From: DASUWK01 sp036378435
GTDB taxonomy: Bacteria > Chloroflexota > Dormibacteria > Dormibacterales > Dormibacteraceae
NCBI GenBank assembly: GCA_036378435.1
Contig: DASUWK010000039.1
Span: forward strand, 1 to 35,278
Reading direction: 5' to 3'
Length of the DNA: 35,278 bases
The notes under the pieces were generated by a model, which saw only the letters and a list, made by a program, of their open reading frames with translations, was not told the DNA's origin and did no database searches. How positions within the stretch are numbered: the first letter of the stretch is position 1; each line of letters begins with the position of its first letter. Made by a program: the position numbers and the translations under genes. Of the stretch, positions 16,196 to 24,174 are shown piece after piece.

Positions 16196-17455
16196 CTAGG
16201 GGTAGATGCCGCGCACGACGGTCGCGTTCGCGACGCGCTGCACCGCCAGCGCGTAGGCGGCCGTGCGCATGTCCACCCGCTTGTTCACGCTGGTGTGGAG
16301 CACTTCGTAGAAGGCGCGCGTGAGGACGTGGTGGAGCTTGGTGTTGATCTCCTCCTCCTCCCAGAAGAAGGCCTGCAGGTCCTGGACCCACTCGAAGTAG
16401 GAGACGATGACGCCCCCGGCGCTGGCGAGGATGTCCGGCACGGTGAAGATGCCGCGTTCTCGGAGGATGTCGTCGCCTTCGGGCGTGATCGCGGCGTTGG
16501 CCGCCTCGACGATCAGCTTCGCCTGGAGGCGATCCGCGTTGCTCGAGCTGATCTGGCCCTCGACCGCCGCGGGCACCAGGACCGTGGCCGGCAGCTCCAG
16601 CAGCTCCGCGTTGGAGATGTCCTCCGCCTTCTTGAACCCGTGCACCGTGCCGCGAACCTGGCGGTGCTCGGCGAGCGCCTCGAGATCGAGCCCTTTCGGG
16701 TTGAACACGCCGCCGGTGGAGTCGCTGATCCCGATGATCCGCAGTCCCGCCTCCTGCAGCAGGCGGGCGGTGGAACGCCCAACCGTGCCGAAGCCCTGTA
16801 TCGCGACGCTGGGCGTGTCCTCCTGAACGTGGAGGTACTTGATCGCCTCCAGGGCCAGGTAGGTGACGCCGCGGCCGGGGGCGGCGTCGCGCCCCTCCGA
16901 GCCCCCGACGTCGACGGGCTTGCCGGTGACGGCGGCGGGCACCGAGTGCCCCTCGTGCATCGAGATCGTGTCCATGATCCAGGCCATGACCTGGGCGCCC
17001 GTCCCCATGTCAGGGGCAGGGATGTCCTTGTCCGGGCCGATCAGGATCGCGATCTCGGTGGCATAGCGGCGCGTCAGGTGCTCGAGCTCGTTCGGCGAGA
17101 GGCGTTTGGGGTCGACGACCACGCCGCCTTTGGCGCCGCCGTACGGGATGCCGACCACGGCGCACTTCCAGGTCATCAGCATCGCGAGCGCGCGCACGAC
17201 GTCGAGGGTGAGGTCCGCCTGGAATCGCACTCCGCCCTTGGCCGGGCCGCGGGTGATGTTGTGGTGGACGCGGTAGCCCGTGAAGACCTGGACGCTCCCG
17301 TCATCCATCCGGACCGGGAAGTGGACGGTGAGCTCGCGCTTGACGTCGCGCATCAGCCGGCGGGTGTCCTCGGACAGACCGATCACGTCGGCGGCGGTGT
17401 CGAAACGACGCTGAGCGGTGGCAAAGGCCGATGCGGGCCGAGTCTCTACAGCCAC
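16196..17455 (-). CDS. gdhA: Glutamate dehydrogenase (Glu/Leu/Phe/Val family)
   Basis: Oxidative deamination of glutamate or its reverse, NAD(P)-dependent, linking nitrogen and carbon metabolism. From the GTG at 17455 it is 419 aa, the common length of the hexameric family. It shows FTGYRVHHNITRGPAKGGVRF, the catalytic-lysine segment PYGGAKGGVVVDP (K109), the APDMGTG block and the Rossmann loop IQGFGTVGRSTARLL. The end, AAYALAVQRVANA, is typical. GGGAGG 10 bases before the GTG supports this start; the frame is open to 17560 without family similarity. TAGTAT (17499-17504, minus) is a possible -10. A catabolic leucine dehydrogenase activity cannot be excluded. Confidence 0.93.
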   Translation of the reverse strand: MAVETRPASAFATAQRRFDTAADVIGLSEDTRRLMRDVKRELTVHFPVRMDDGSVQVFTGYRVHHNITRGPAKGGVRFQADLTLDVVRALAMLMTWKCAVVGIPYGGAKGGVVVDPKRLSPNELEHLTRRYATEIAILIGPDKDIPAPDMGTGAQVMAWIMDTISMHEGHSVPAAVTGKPVDVGGSEGRDAAPGRGVTYLALEAIKYLHVQEDTPSVAIQGFGTVGRSTARLLQEAGLRIIGISDSTGGVFNPKGLDLEALAEHRQVRGTVHGFKKAEDISNAELLELPATVLVPAAVEGQISSSNADRLQAKLIVEAANAAITPEGDDILRERGIFTVPDILASAGGVIVSYFEWVQDLQAFFWEEEEINTKLHHVLTRAFYEVLHTSVNKRVDMRTAAYALAVQRVANATVVRGIYP

Positions 17456-17540
17456 TGGCTTGACGCCTCCCTCTTCGCTGAGCTGGCCACCCGCGCCGAT
17501 ACTACAACCCCGTCGTGGCCCAGCCAATAGACACGCGCAG

Positions 17541-18266
17541 TTGAGACGCCGCCCGGTCACCTACAGCCTGCTGGCTGTCTTGGCGCTCGTCTTCGGCTTC
17601 CTCATCGCGGTCCAGGTGCGCGCTCAATTCCAGCTGGCGCCGCCCGGTCAGGTGGCACGCACCGAGGCGCTGATCAGGAGCGCGCAGGATCTCGAGCGCA
17701 CCAACCAGGACTATCGCGACCGGATCGCCCAGCTCCGAGCCCAGATCTCGGCCCTGGAGGCCGCCGCCGCCCAGCGCTCCGATGCCGACCGCGCTCTCGC
17801 CGACCAGCTCGCCGCGCTGCGCGCGCTCGCCGGCCTCACCTCGCTGCGCGGGCCGGGGGTCACCGTGACACTGACCGACGGCCAGCCGAGCCGGGAGACG
17901 CTGCCCGACAACCTCGGTTACCGGATCACGTTCGAGGACGTCCAGGACCTGGTCGACCTGCTGTACGCGGCGGGCGCCGAAGCGGTCTCGGTCAACGGCC
18001 GCCGGATCACGCCGCTATCAGGCTTCCGCGGCGACGGCGTGGACGTGCTCATCGACCAGGGACCGCCGATCGACTCGCCTTTCAAGGTGCAGGCGATCGG
18101 CGACCAGAGCCTGCTGGAGCGCGCGCTTGACGATCCGAACGCTCTGCCTGACGTAAGGCTCCGAGTGGAACGCTTCCAGCTCGGCTATTCCTGGGCCGCT
18201 GCCTCGGACCTCTTGCTACCGCCCTACGACTCGAGCCTGGCACTGGACTTCGCCCATGCTCCGTAG
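17541..18266 (+). CDS. DUF881 membrane-anchored protein A
   Basis: A 241-aa protein starting at TTG 17541 (RRRPVTYSLLAVLALVFGF...). It has one N-terminal membrane segment (about 9-26), a coiled coil (about 40-90, with LERTNQDYRDRIAQLRAQISALEA) and a compact C-terminal domain with LRGPGVTVTLTDG, FEDVQDLVDLLYAAGAEAVSVNGRRI and VQAIGDQSLLERAL, the DUF881 pattern. The domain is expected outside the membrane. The family occurs in Firmicutes and Actinobacteria, often near division or cell-wall genes, but no function is proven. An in-frame ATG at 17418 would overlap glutamate dehydrogenase and is disfavoured. Confidence 0.8.
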   Translation: MRRRPVTYSLLAVLALVFGFLIAVQVRAQFQLAPPGQVARTEALIRSAQDLERTNQDYRDRIAQLRAQISALEAAAAQRSDADRALADQLAALRALAGLTSLRGPGVTVTLTDGQPSRETLPDNLGYRITFEDVQDLVDLLYAAGAEAVSVNGRRITPLSGFRGDGVDVLIDQGPPIDSPFKVQAIGDQSLLERALDDPNALPDVRLRVERFQLGYSWAAASDLLLPPYDSSLALDFAHAP

Positions 18267-18936
18267 CGGATCGCGCCGGAGCTCGCCCGTCAGCCTGGCC
18301 CTACTCGGCCTGCTCGCCGCGGCCCTCGCGTTCGTGGTGGTGGTCCAGGTGCGCAGCGAGGCGGAGGTCGAGCGTTCCCTCTCGGGGCGCGACTCGACGA
18401 CCCTGGCTTTCCTGATCGACGACCTGCACAGCGCGAATGACGCGCTGGCCGCGGAGGTCGACCGCACGGCGACCCAGCAGGACTCGCTCCGTCACGCCAG
18501 CGCCGGAGGCGCGGCGGCCGAGATCTCCAGCGAGCTAAGGCAGATCGAGGTGCTCGAAGGCCTCGCGCCCGCCCGCGGGCCGGGAATCATCATCTCGATT
18601 GACGCCAACCTCCAGGCGATCGACCTCCAGGACGCTCTCAACAACCTCCGCATCTCAGGCGCGGAGGCGCTGACGGTCAACGGTCAGCGCGTCGTGACCT
18701 CCACGCCCATCTACGACCAGGCCGGTCACGTCATCGTCGGAGCGCGACCGCAGAAGAGCCCTTGGACGTTCGTCGCGATCGGCGACCCGGAGCAGCTAGC
18801 GTCGGCCGCCGACCTGATGACGCGCACCCTGCAGTCGGATCCTCGCGTGCGCCTCGCCACCTGGCGCTCCGACGCCGACGTCACCATCGCGGCCGTTCTG
18901 ACGCAGCGGCCGCTGGTGTACGGGACTCCCGGCTAG
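18256..18936 (+). CDS. DUF881 membrane-anchored protein B
   Basis: A 226-aa paralog of the preceding gene, overlapping it by 11 bases. The membrane segment is about residues 11-32 (VSLALLGLLAAALAFVVVVQ), followed by a helical stretch and the DUF881 core: LAPARGPGIIISID, LQDALNNLRISGAEALTVNGQRV and FVAIGDPEQLASA. The tandem arrangement suggests two subunits of one envelope complex. Its stop codon shares CTAG (18933-18936) with the stop of the convergent regulator. Confidence 0.8.
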   Translation: MLRSGSRRSSPVSLALLGLLAAALAFVVVVQVRSEAEVERSLSGRDSTTLAFLIDDLHSANDALAAEVDRTATQQDSLRHASAGGAAAEISSELRQIEVLEGLAPARGPGIIISIDANLQAIDLQDALNNLRISGAEALTVNGQRVVTSTPIYDQAGHVIVGARPQKSPWTFVAIGDPEQLASAADLMTRTLQSDPRVRLATWRSDADVTIAAVLTQRPLVYGTPG

Positions 18937-19418
18937 CGGCTCTTCGCGGCGCGCTTGTGGCCGCCGTTCAGGCGGTCGACGCGATCGGACAGCTCGTCGA
19001 GGCGGCGGCTCAGCTTCTCCACGTCGCGGCGCGACGGGATCGCGAGCCGGCTCATGGCGCGCTCGATCGCGACGTCCACGATGCTCTCGAGGTCGCCGCG
19101 CCGCCGCTCCATCTCCTGGCCGACCAGCGCCGCGGGCACGTTGAGCGCGTCACGGACGTAGTGCAGGAGCTGCTGGCCGCGCTCTTGACGCGAGACGCCG
19201 AGCGCGTCGAAATCGGTGCGCCGCTCCTCGGTGGTGACCAGCTGCGACAGGATCACCGGCGTGATGTCGCGGCCGGTCTCCCGGTCGACGACCTGGATGT
19301 CATAGCCGTCGCGCACGAGGTCGGAAATGCCCTCCAGCGTTATGTAGCGGCTGGTCGCCGTGTCATAAAGCTTGCGATTGGCGTACTTCTTGATCAGGTG
19401 TCTCTGGCTCTCGCTCAT
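18933..19418 (-). CDS. phaR: PhaR-like polyhydroxyalkanoate regulator
   Basis: A 161-aa protein. Its N-terminal 60 residues carry the PHA-accumulation-regulator DNA-binding domain: IKKYANRKLYDTATSRYITL, DLVRDGYDIQVVDRETGRDIT and VILSQLVTTEE. In known PhaR proteins this domain binds DNA and also the polymer, releasing phasin promoters when polymer forms. A coiled-coil tail (EKLSRRLDELSDRVDRL) resembles the heptads of the divergent gene product. The ATG at 19418 has TATAAT only 9 bases upstream and no ribosome-binding site, so the leader is nearly absent. The frame is open to 19517, across the divergent gene, and is not used. No PHA synthase lies in the window, so the polymer link rests on homology. 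Confidence 0.85.
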   Translation of the reverse strand: MSESQRHLIKKYANRKLYDTATSRYITLEGISDLVRDGYDIQVVDRETGRDITPVILSQLVTTEERRTDFDALGVSRQERGQQLLHYVRDALNVPAALVGQEMERRRGDLESIVDVAIERAMSRLAIPSRRDVEKLSRRLDELSDRVDRLNGGHKRAAKSR

Positions 19419-19427
19419 GTCGCGCCG

Positions 19428-19450
19428 ATTATAACGCATTGCGTTATGAT
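19428..19450. promoter_or_regulatory. Divergent promoters around a palindromic operator
   Basis: Between the PhaR-like and phasin-like genes lies the perfect palindrome ATAACGCA-T-TGCGTTAT (19431-19447). It overlaps a minus-strand -10 TATAAT (19428-19433) and a plus-strand -10 TATGAT (19445-19450). This placement lets one bound protein shut both genes; autoregulation by PhaR is the natural inference. Confidence 0.65.
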
Positions 19451-19476
19451 GGGTCGAAACCACCAAGGAGAAGCAG

Positions 19477-20019
19477 ATGGCAAAGAAAAAGAGCGGCTCG
19501 CGCAAGCGCGCGACCAACCCGTTGGATCAGCTGCCCCTGGGCGCCTCGCTCCAGGGCGTGGTCAAAGACGTCCAGAAGACGACCCAGTCCGTCGTGAAGG
19601 AGATCCAGAAGCGGATCCCCGAGGACTGGAACCGCAACCTCCAGGCGCTCCAGCGCCGCATCGACCGCACCGCGACGCAGGCCGACCTGCAGAAGCTCGG
19701 CAAGCGCGTGGAAGACCTCGCGCGGCAGGTCGAGAAGCTCGCACGAGGTCAGGGCGCGACAGCCACGCGGCGCGCTGCATCGACCACTCGGAGGGCCGCG
19801 ACGACCGCACGCAAGCGCACCACCTCGAGCACCCGGCGCGCAGCCTCGACGGCCAAGTCGACCGGCTCGACCACGGCCACTCGGGCGCGCCGCGCCAGCA
19901 CTTCACGGCGATCGACCACTTCGCGGCGCAGCAGCCGCGCGACCGGTTCGTCGGCGAGCACGCCGACGACCTCCACCAGCGGCACGGGCGGCACCAGCGA
20001 GGCGCCCGCCGGCTCGTAG
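19477..20019 (+). CDS. Phasin-like protein with histone H1-like tail
   Basis: A 180-aa protein with an ATG 6 bases after AAGGAG (19465-19470). Residues about 15-90 are amphipathic helix and coiled coil (VVKDVQKTTQSVVKEIQKRI, LQKLGKRVEDLARQVEKL), like phasins that coat polyester granules. Residues about 95-180 are a low-complexity, very basic Ala/Arg/Thr/Ser tail (RRAASTTRRAATTARKR), like the DNA-binding tail of PhaF and bacterial histone H1-like proteins. PhaF of pseudomonads combines the same two parts and tethers PHA granules to the nucleoid. The divergent PhaR-like gene supports that role. Function is inferred, since low-complexity tails align with many proteins. Confidence 0.72.
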   Translation: MAKKKSGSRKRATNPLDQLPLGASLQGVVKDVQKTTQSVVKEIQKRIPEDWNRNLQALQRRIDRTATQADLQKLGKRVEDLARQVEKLARGQGATATRRAASTTRRAATTARKRTTSSTRRAASTAKSTGSTTATRARRASTSRRSTTSRRSSRATGSSASTPTTSTSGTGGTSEAPAGS

Positions 20020-20022
20020 CCG

Positions 20023-21576
20023 CTACCTCCTAGACCGGAAGACCAAGGCTCCGCCCACCAGCACCGCGCTGGGGCGGAGCCGCTCGTTCCAGGCAGCCGG
20101 TCCCTCTTTGATCGGATCGCGCGTGTAGACCTGCAGGTCGGCTGCTCGCCCCGGCTCGAGCGTCCCGCGAAAGCCTTCCTGGTTGGCCGCCCACGCGCCG
20201 CCGGCCGTGTAGGCGGTCAGCGCCTGCAGCGGCGTGAGCGGGTGGAGGTCGTCCTCCACTGCCAGGCGCAGCCCGGGCCAGGGATTGGGATCAGGCACCA
20301 CCGGCAGGTCGGAGCTGAAGGCGATCGGAACTCCCGCCGCCAGGATCGCGCGGTGCGCGGCGACCGCCTTCGCGCCCTCCGGTCCGAAAAACGACTCCGC
20401 TCGCTGCCGGCCGAGGCTCAAGAAGAGCGGCTGCATCACAGCGACCATGCCCAGCGCGGAGAGGCGGCTTCGCAGATCGGCTGGGCAGACGGTGCAGTGC
20501 TCCACGCGATGGCGGCGAGCGCGGGCCGCGGGCCCGGCGCGGTCGACGGCGTCGCACATCGCCGCGATCGCCGCGTCGCCGATCGCATGGGCCGCCACCT
20601 GCAGGCCGGCGGCCTGGGCCTCGGTCACGATTCGCCGGAGCTCGTCAGGGGGCGTTCGCCAGGTGCCGCCGCCGGCCCGCAGGGCCGCGTTGCCAGGACC
20701 GGCGCCGCCGTCGACGAAGACCTTGATCGGCCCCACCACCACCTGCTCGCCTCCGAACGCCCGCGCCAGGCCGAGGCCGGCAGCGTCGCCGAGCAGCTCC
20801 CACGACACGAAGGCGTTGATCCTCATCCGCAGGCGCTTGGCCTGGGCCAGCTGCTGGTACGAGAACAGGTCGTCCGCAAAACCTCGGTTGACGGCCGCCC
20901 CGGCGCTCGTCACGCCCCGTGAGAGGAGCAGGCGCTGCGAGCGGAGAATGCCCTGCTGCCTGCGCGCCAGCGTGGGCGGCGGTTGGACGTCGGCGACCAG
21001 CCGCATGGCCGTCTCGAGCAGCCTTCCGTCGAGCGAGCCATCGTCGGCCCGCCCGATCGCCCCGCCCGGCGGATCCGGGGTGGACTCCGTGACCCCGGCC
21101 GCCGCCAGGGCGGCCGAGTTCCCAACTCGCGAGTGACCGCCTCTCTCGTCGATGAAGCACGGCCGTGAGCCCGTCACCGAGTCGAGCTCGCTGCGCGTCG
21201 GCGGCCGGCCCTCCTGCAGCGCGAGCGTGGAGTAACCGCGGCCGAGCGCCCACTCTCCGGCCGGCAGCTTCGCCGCGTGGCGGCGCATACGCTCGAGCAG
21301 GCGAGGAATGGTAGGCGTGCCGGTCAGGTCCGCCCAGAAGCTGCTGAGGCCGTTGTAGACGACGTGCGCGTGGGCGTCGTCGAAGCCCGGCAGCGCGGCG
21401 CCGCCGGCCAGGTCGAGAAGACGCGTCGAGGGCGTGCGCAGGCCCATTACCTCCGCCCCGCCGGCGGCCACCACGCGGCTCGCGCGCATCGCGAGGTGTG
21501 ACACCGGCCGCAGGCCGTAGCGGCCCAGCGGGTAGATCGAGCCGCCGCGCAGGATCAGGTCAGCCTCGGTGCTCAT
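20023..21576 (-). CDS. YtcJ-like metal-dependent amidohydrolase
   Basis: A predicted hydrolase of cyclic or N-acyl amide bonds (517 aa), amidohydrolase family 3. It has the metal-binding ALPGFDDAHAHVVYNG (HAH), IDERGGHSRVGNSAAL, IKVFVDGGAGPGNAALR, AAHAIGDAAIAAMCDAV, RHRVEHC and FSSDLPVVPDPNPW, all typical of the YtcJ group. The C-terminal composite domain includes GTLEPGRAADLQVYTRDP. The ATG at 21576 is chosen because the frame upstream overlaps the divergent gene. Substrate unknown. Confidence 0.86.
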   Translation of the reverse strand: MSTEADLILRGGSIYPLGRYGLRPVSHLAMRASRVVAAGGAEVMGLRTPSTRLLDLAGGAALPGFDDAHAHVVYNGLSSFWADLTGTPTIPRLLERMRRHAAKLPAGEWALGRGYSTLALQEGRPPTRSELDSVTGSRPCFIDERGGHSRVGNSAALAAAGVTESTPDPPGGAIGRADDGSLDGRLLETAMRLVADVQPPPTLARRQQGILRSQRLLLSRGVTSAGAAVNRGFADDLFSYQQLAQAKRLRMRINAFVSWELLGDAAGLGLARAFGGEQVVVGPIKVFVDGGAGPGNAALRAGGGTWRTPPDELRRIVTEAQAAGLQVAAHAIGDAAIAAMCDAVDRAGPAARARRHRVEHCTVCPADLRSRLSALGMVAVMQPLFLSLGRQRAESFFGPEGAKAVAAHRAILAAGVPIAFSSDLPVVPDPNPWPGLRLAVEDDLHPLTPLQALTAYTAGGAWAANQEGFRGTLEPGRAADLQVYTRDPIKEGPAAWNERLRPSAVLVGGALVFRSRR

Positions 21577-21605
21577 CGAGGGGCCCCGCCGTCGGTCCAC
21601 TTGAC

Positions 21606-21611
21606 TAGAAT
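21606..21611 (+). promoter_or_regulatory. -10 box of the 21621 gene, near-leaderless
   Basis: TAGAAT (TANNNT) ends 9 bases before the ATG at 21621. A start of transcription 6-7 bases downstream would leave a leader of only 2-4 bases. No ribosome-binding site is seen. Confidence 0.4.
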
Positions 21612-21620
21612 CGCGGACCC

Positions 21621-22586
21621 ATGGCCGAGCCGCCACCGCCGGATCTGATGCACGGCCGCTGGCGCTGGAACGGGCGCGAATGGGTTCCGTCCGACCTGCC
21701 GCTGGACCCTAAGGAGCACCCTTCGACGCCTCCGGCCGAACCCTCCACGATCGGCGAGCTGGTGACGGAGTCCAAGGCGATGCTGCGCGAGGGCAGGCGT
21801 GGCCGCATCGTCATCGGGTCCGTGATTGGCGCCGTCGTCCTGGTGGTCGCCCTGATCGGCTTCACGGTCGCGCTTCGGATCAACAACGCCACGAACCCGC
21901 CGTCAGGCCCCTCGGCCAAGCAGATCGTGGCAGCTGCCGCGGAGCAGGTGCGGACCACGTTCTCGTACCACATGGTGGCGAACAGCTCCGACGACGGGTC
22001 GCAGGTGGAGATCTCGCAGCAGGACCAGACCAGCGTGGAGATCAGCTCCAGCCAGGGCGGTCTCAGCGCGTCGATGATCTCGGTCGACGGCCGCACCTAC
22101 ATCCAGGGCAACTCGGCCTTCTTCGACAAGTTCAGCCCGGGCCTTGCGCCTGTCGCCGGACGGTGGCTGATCACGCCGCTGGACTCGAGCCTGGCTCCAC
22201 TGCAGGCTGTCGAGAGCTTCCGCGAGAGCCTCACGTGCTCGCTCAGCGCGCCCATCCGATGGCGCCTGGCTGCCGACACCCAGGTCGCCGGGCAGCCGGC
22301 CCACCACGTGTACATCGCCGGCGGTGGCAACCGCGTCGACCTCTACATCGCCGCGGCCGGGCCCGCCTACCTCTTGCGCACGGTGGTCGCCATCAAGATC
22401 CCCGACCAGACCCTGGCTTATCACCCGGCCGCCGCGAGCTCGTGCACGAGCCCCGGCAGCGCAGGCCAGTACAAGCCCGGAACCTCGGTGCACTGGACCG
22501 AAGACTTCGACACCTGGGGCGGCGAGGTGCGGGTCGGCGTGCCGTCCGAGCCCATCACGCTGGTCAACCGCCCGACGACTCAGTGA
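21621..22586 (+). CDS. Single-pass membrane protein with secreted lipoprotein-like domain
   Basis: A 321-aa protein. The cytoplasmic N-terminus has a short WxWNGREWVPSD segment reminiscent of DUF2510-type proteins. A transmembrane helix follows (about 62-85, IVIGSVIGAVVLVVALIGF), then an extracellular domain of about 230 residues. That domain has alternating strands (SYHMVANSSDDGSQVEIS, ISVDGRTYIQGNSAFF, GQPAHHVYIAGGGNRVDLYI) that look like the LppX/LprG or LolA-type beta-sheet fold, which carries lipids. The fold is a visual guess and no function is assigned. It overlaps the convergent dehydratase gene by 23 bases. Confidence 0.65.
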   Translation: MAEPPPPDLMHGRWRWNGREWVPSDLPLDPKEHPSTPPAEPSTIGELVTESKAMLREGRRGRIVIGSVIGAVVLVVALIGFTVALRINNATNPPSGPSAKQIVAAAAEQVRTTFSYHMVANSSDDGSQVEISQQDQTSVEISSSQGGLSASMISVDGRTYIQGNSAFFDKFSPGLAPVAGRWLITPLDSSLAPLQAVESFRESLTCSLSAPIRWRLAADTQVAGQPAHHVYIAGGGNRVDLYIAAAGPAYLLRTVVAIKIPDQTLAYHPAAASSCTSPGSAGQYKPGTSVHWTEDFDTWGGEVRVGVPSEPITLVNRPTTQ

Positions 22587-23490
22587 GGAGGTCGGCGAGC
22601 AGCGCCGAGTCGAGGTTCCCCCCGCTGACGAGGGCCACCGTGACCGGCCCCGGGCCGAGCTGCTCCAGGGCCGCGTAAGCCAGCGCCCCCGCGCCTTCGG
22701 CCACCACCTTGGCGCGCGCAGCCAGCTCCGGGATGGCGGTGCGCAGGCGCGGCTCCGGCACGGTGATCCAGGTGTCCACGACCTGCTGCAACGTCTTGTG
22801 CATCTGCTCGGTCCAGGGGGCCGTGGTGCCGTCTGCGATGGTCTGCGGAGTCAGCGCGACCCGCCCGCCCGCCGCGAACGCCTCGCGCCACATCGGATAG
22901 CCGTCGCTTTGCACTCCGATGACGCGGATGCGCGGGTTGCGCGCTTTGAGGGCTGTCCCCACCCCGGTGATCAGCCCGCCGCCACCCACGGGCGCCACCA
23001 GGCATTCCAGGTCGGGGACGTCTTCCAGGAGCTCGAGACCGATCCCGCCAGCACCTGCCTGGAGGGTCTCGTCCAGGAACGGATGGATGAACGCCTCGGG
23101 CTCCCACTCCCACATGCGCTGCTCGATCCAGTCCATCATCTGCGGCCGCGGCATCTGCAGCGGCTCGGCGCCATACCGGCGCACGCCGTCGAGCTTCACC
23201 CGCGGAGCCCCGTCCGGCATGACGACGCGGCAGGGCACGCCGACGTGATTCGCGGCGAATGCGCAGGCGATGGCCGCGTTGCCGGCGCTGACCGTCATCA
23301 GTCCCCGAGCGCGCTTCTCCTCGGGGAGAGCGATCGCTGCCGCCAGGAAGCCACGCACCTTGAAGCTCCCGGTCAGCTGCAGGCACTCGAGCTTGAGCTT
23401 GGCGCGGCCGGCGTCGACGATCGGGGTGCGCAGAACGTGCGGACGCACGGCGTCCGCGGCGCTCCGGATCGCGGCTAAATCAACTGGCAC
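22564..23490 (-). CDS. Threonine/serine dehydratase-like PLP enzyme
   Basis: A fold-type II PLP enzyme, 308 aa. The PLP lysine is in TGSFKVRG (K44), the substrate loop is SAGNAAIACAFAA where SSGNHAQG is usual, the phosphate-binding glycine loop is VGGGGLITGVG, and the C-terminal LVSGGNLD is typical of threonine deaminase and serine racemase relatives. It lacks the regulatory ACT domain of biosynthetic IlvA. The replaced SSGNH histidine suggests altered specificity. Start GTG 23490; divergent from the FmdB gene. Confidence 0.85.
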   Translation of the reverse strand: MPVDLAAIRSAADAVRPHVLRTPIVDAGRAKLKLECLQLTGSFKVRGFLAAAIALPEEKRARGLMTVSAGNAAIACAFAANHVGVPCRVVMPDGAPRVKLDGVRRYGAEPLQMPRPQMMDWIEQRMWEWEPEAFIHPFLDETLQAGAGGIGLELLEDVPDLECLVAPVGGGGLITGVGTALKARNPRIRVIGVQSDGYPMWREAFAAGGRVALTPQTIADGTTAPWTEQMHKTLQQVVDTWITVPEPRLRTAIPELAARAKVVAEGAGALAYAALEQLGPGPVTVALVSGGNLDSALLADLLTESSGG

Positions 23491-23496
23491 GCTCGC

Positions 23497-23502
23497 TATA
23501 GT
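23497..23502 (+). promoter_or_regulatory. -10 box, probable leaderless promoter of the FmdB gene
   Basis: TATAGT is followed by exactly 7 bases and then the GTG start at 23510, with no ribosome-binding site. The whole divergent gap to the dehydratase gene is only 19 bases. Confidence 0.55.
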
Positions 23503-23509
23503 CGCGTCT

Positions 23510-23764
23510 GTGCCGATCTACGAGTACGAATGCGGCGCCTGTCGCAAGCGTTCGAGCTCACTTTTGCCATCCTGGACGGCCCCCGACCCGGCTTGTCCCC
23601 ACTGCGGCAAAGCCGAGCTGCGGCGCCTGGTGTCGAGCTTCGCCACGACGCGCTCCGACGAGATCGACTTCGGTGGCGGCGATGACGGCTTCGACTCGGG
23701 TGGCGATGACGATTTCGGCGATGGCGGGTACGGCGGGGGCGGATTCGACGACGACGACTGGTGA
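23510..23764 (+). CDS. FmdB-family zinc-ribbon protein
   Basis: An 84-aa protein that begins PIYEYECGACRKR and continues with ACPHCGKAELRRLVSSF, forming the CxxC...CxxC zinc ribbon of the FmdB/CxxC regulatory-protein family. A Gly/Asp-rich acidic tail of about 30 residues (GGDDDFGDGGYGGGGFDDDD) follows. The role is unknown; such proteins are proposed regulators or RNA/protein binders. Its stop overlaps the next start as GTGA. Confidence 0.85.
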   Translation: MPIYEYECGACRKRSSSLLPSWTAPDPACPHCGKAELRRLVSSFATTRSDEIDFGGGDDGFDSGGDDDFGDGGYGGGGFDDDDW

Positions 23765-24174
23765 GCGACGAACAGCTCCTGGTCATCTTCGACGGCACCT
23801 GCGGGTTCTGCACCTGGTGCGTGCGCTGGCTCCGCCGGCGTGACCACGCAGGCCGTGTGCTGGCCCTCCCCTCGCAAGCCCCAGGCCTGGCCGAGCGGCA
23901 GGGCCTGACTCAGGCCGACGTCGACCACGCCGCCTGGGCCATCGAACCCGGCGGCCGGCGCTTCCGGGGAGCCGCGGCCGTCAACCGGGCGCTGGCCGAG
24001 CTTCCTGGGCCTTGGAAGCGACTGGCAGGGCTTTACCGGCTGCCTCCCGTGCGCTGGGCGGAGGACGCCGCCTACATCGCGGTCGCTCGGTCCCGGCCCT
24101 GGCTCAGCTCCCTCACGCGGACCGCACCGGAGTGTGACGAGCCCGGTATCGACTGCGCCCAGGCTGCGCCCTAA
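23761..24174 (+). CDS. DCC-family thiol-disulfide oxidoreductase (DUF393)
   Basis: A 137-aa protein with the family signature DGTCGFCTWCVRWLRRRD near the N-terminus (D-x3-D-G-x-C-x2-C). Further on, FRGAAAVNRALAELPG and PVRWAEDAAYIAVARSR follow the DUF393/DCC pattern. Predicted redox activity by CxxC; the partner is unknown. Translationally coupled to the FmdB protein by a 4-base overlap. Its TAA stop shares bases with the TAG of the convergent HD gene (24171-24174). Confidence 0.85.
   Translation: MSDEQLLVIFDGTCGFCTWCVRWLRRRDHAGRVLALPSQAPGLAERQGLTQADVDHAAWAIEPGGRRFRGAAAVNRALAELPGPWKRLAGLYRLPPVRWAEDAAYIAVARSRPWLSSLTRTAPECDEPGIDCAQAAP

Noticed and set aside
19749..20000. Repetitive Ala/Arg/Thr/Ser stretch considered as a tandem DNA repeat
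   Set aside because: The periodicity is at the level of amino acid composition; no exact DNA unit repeats.
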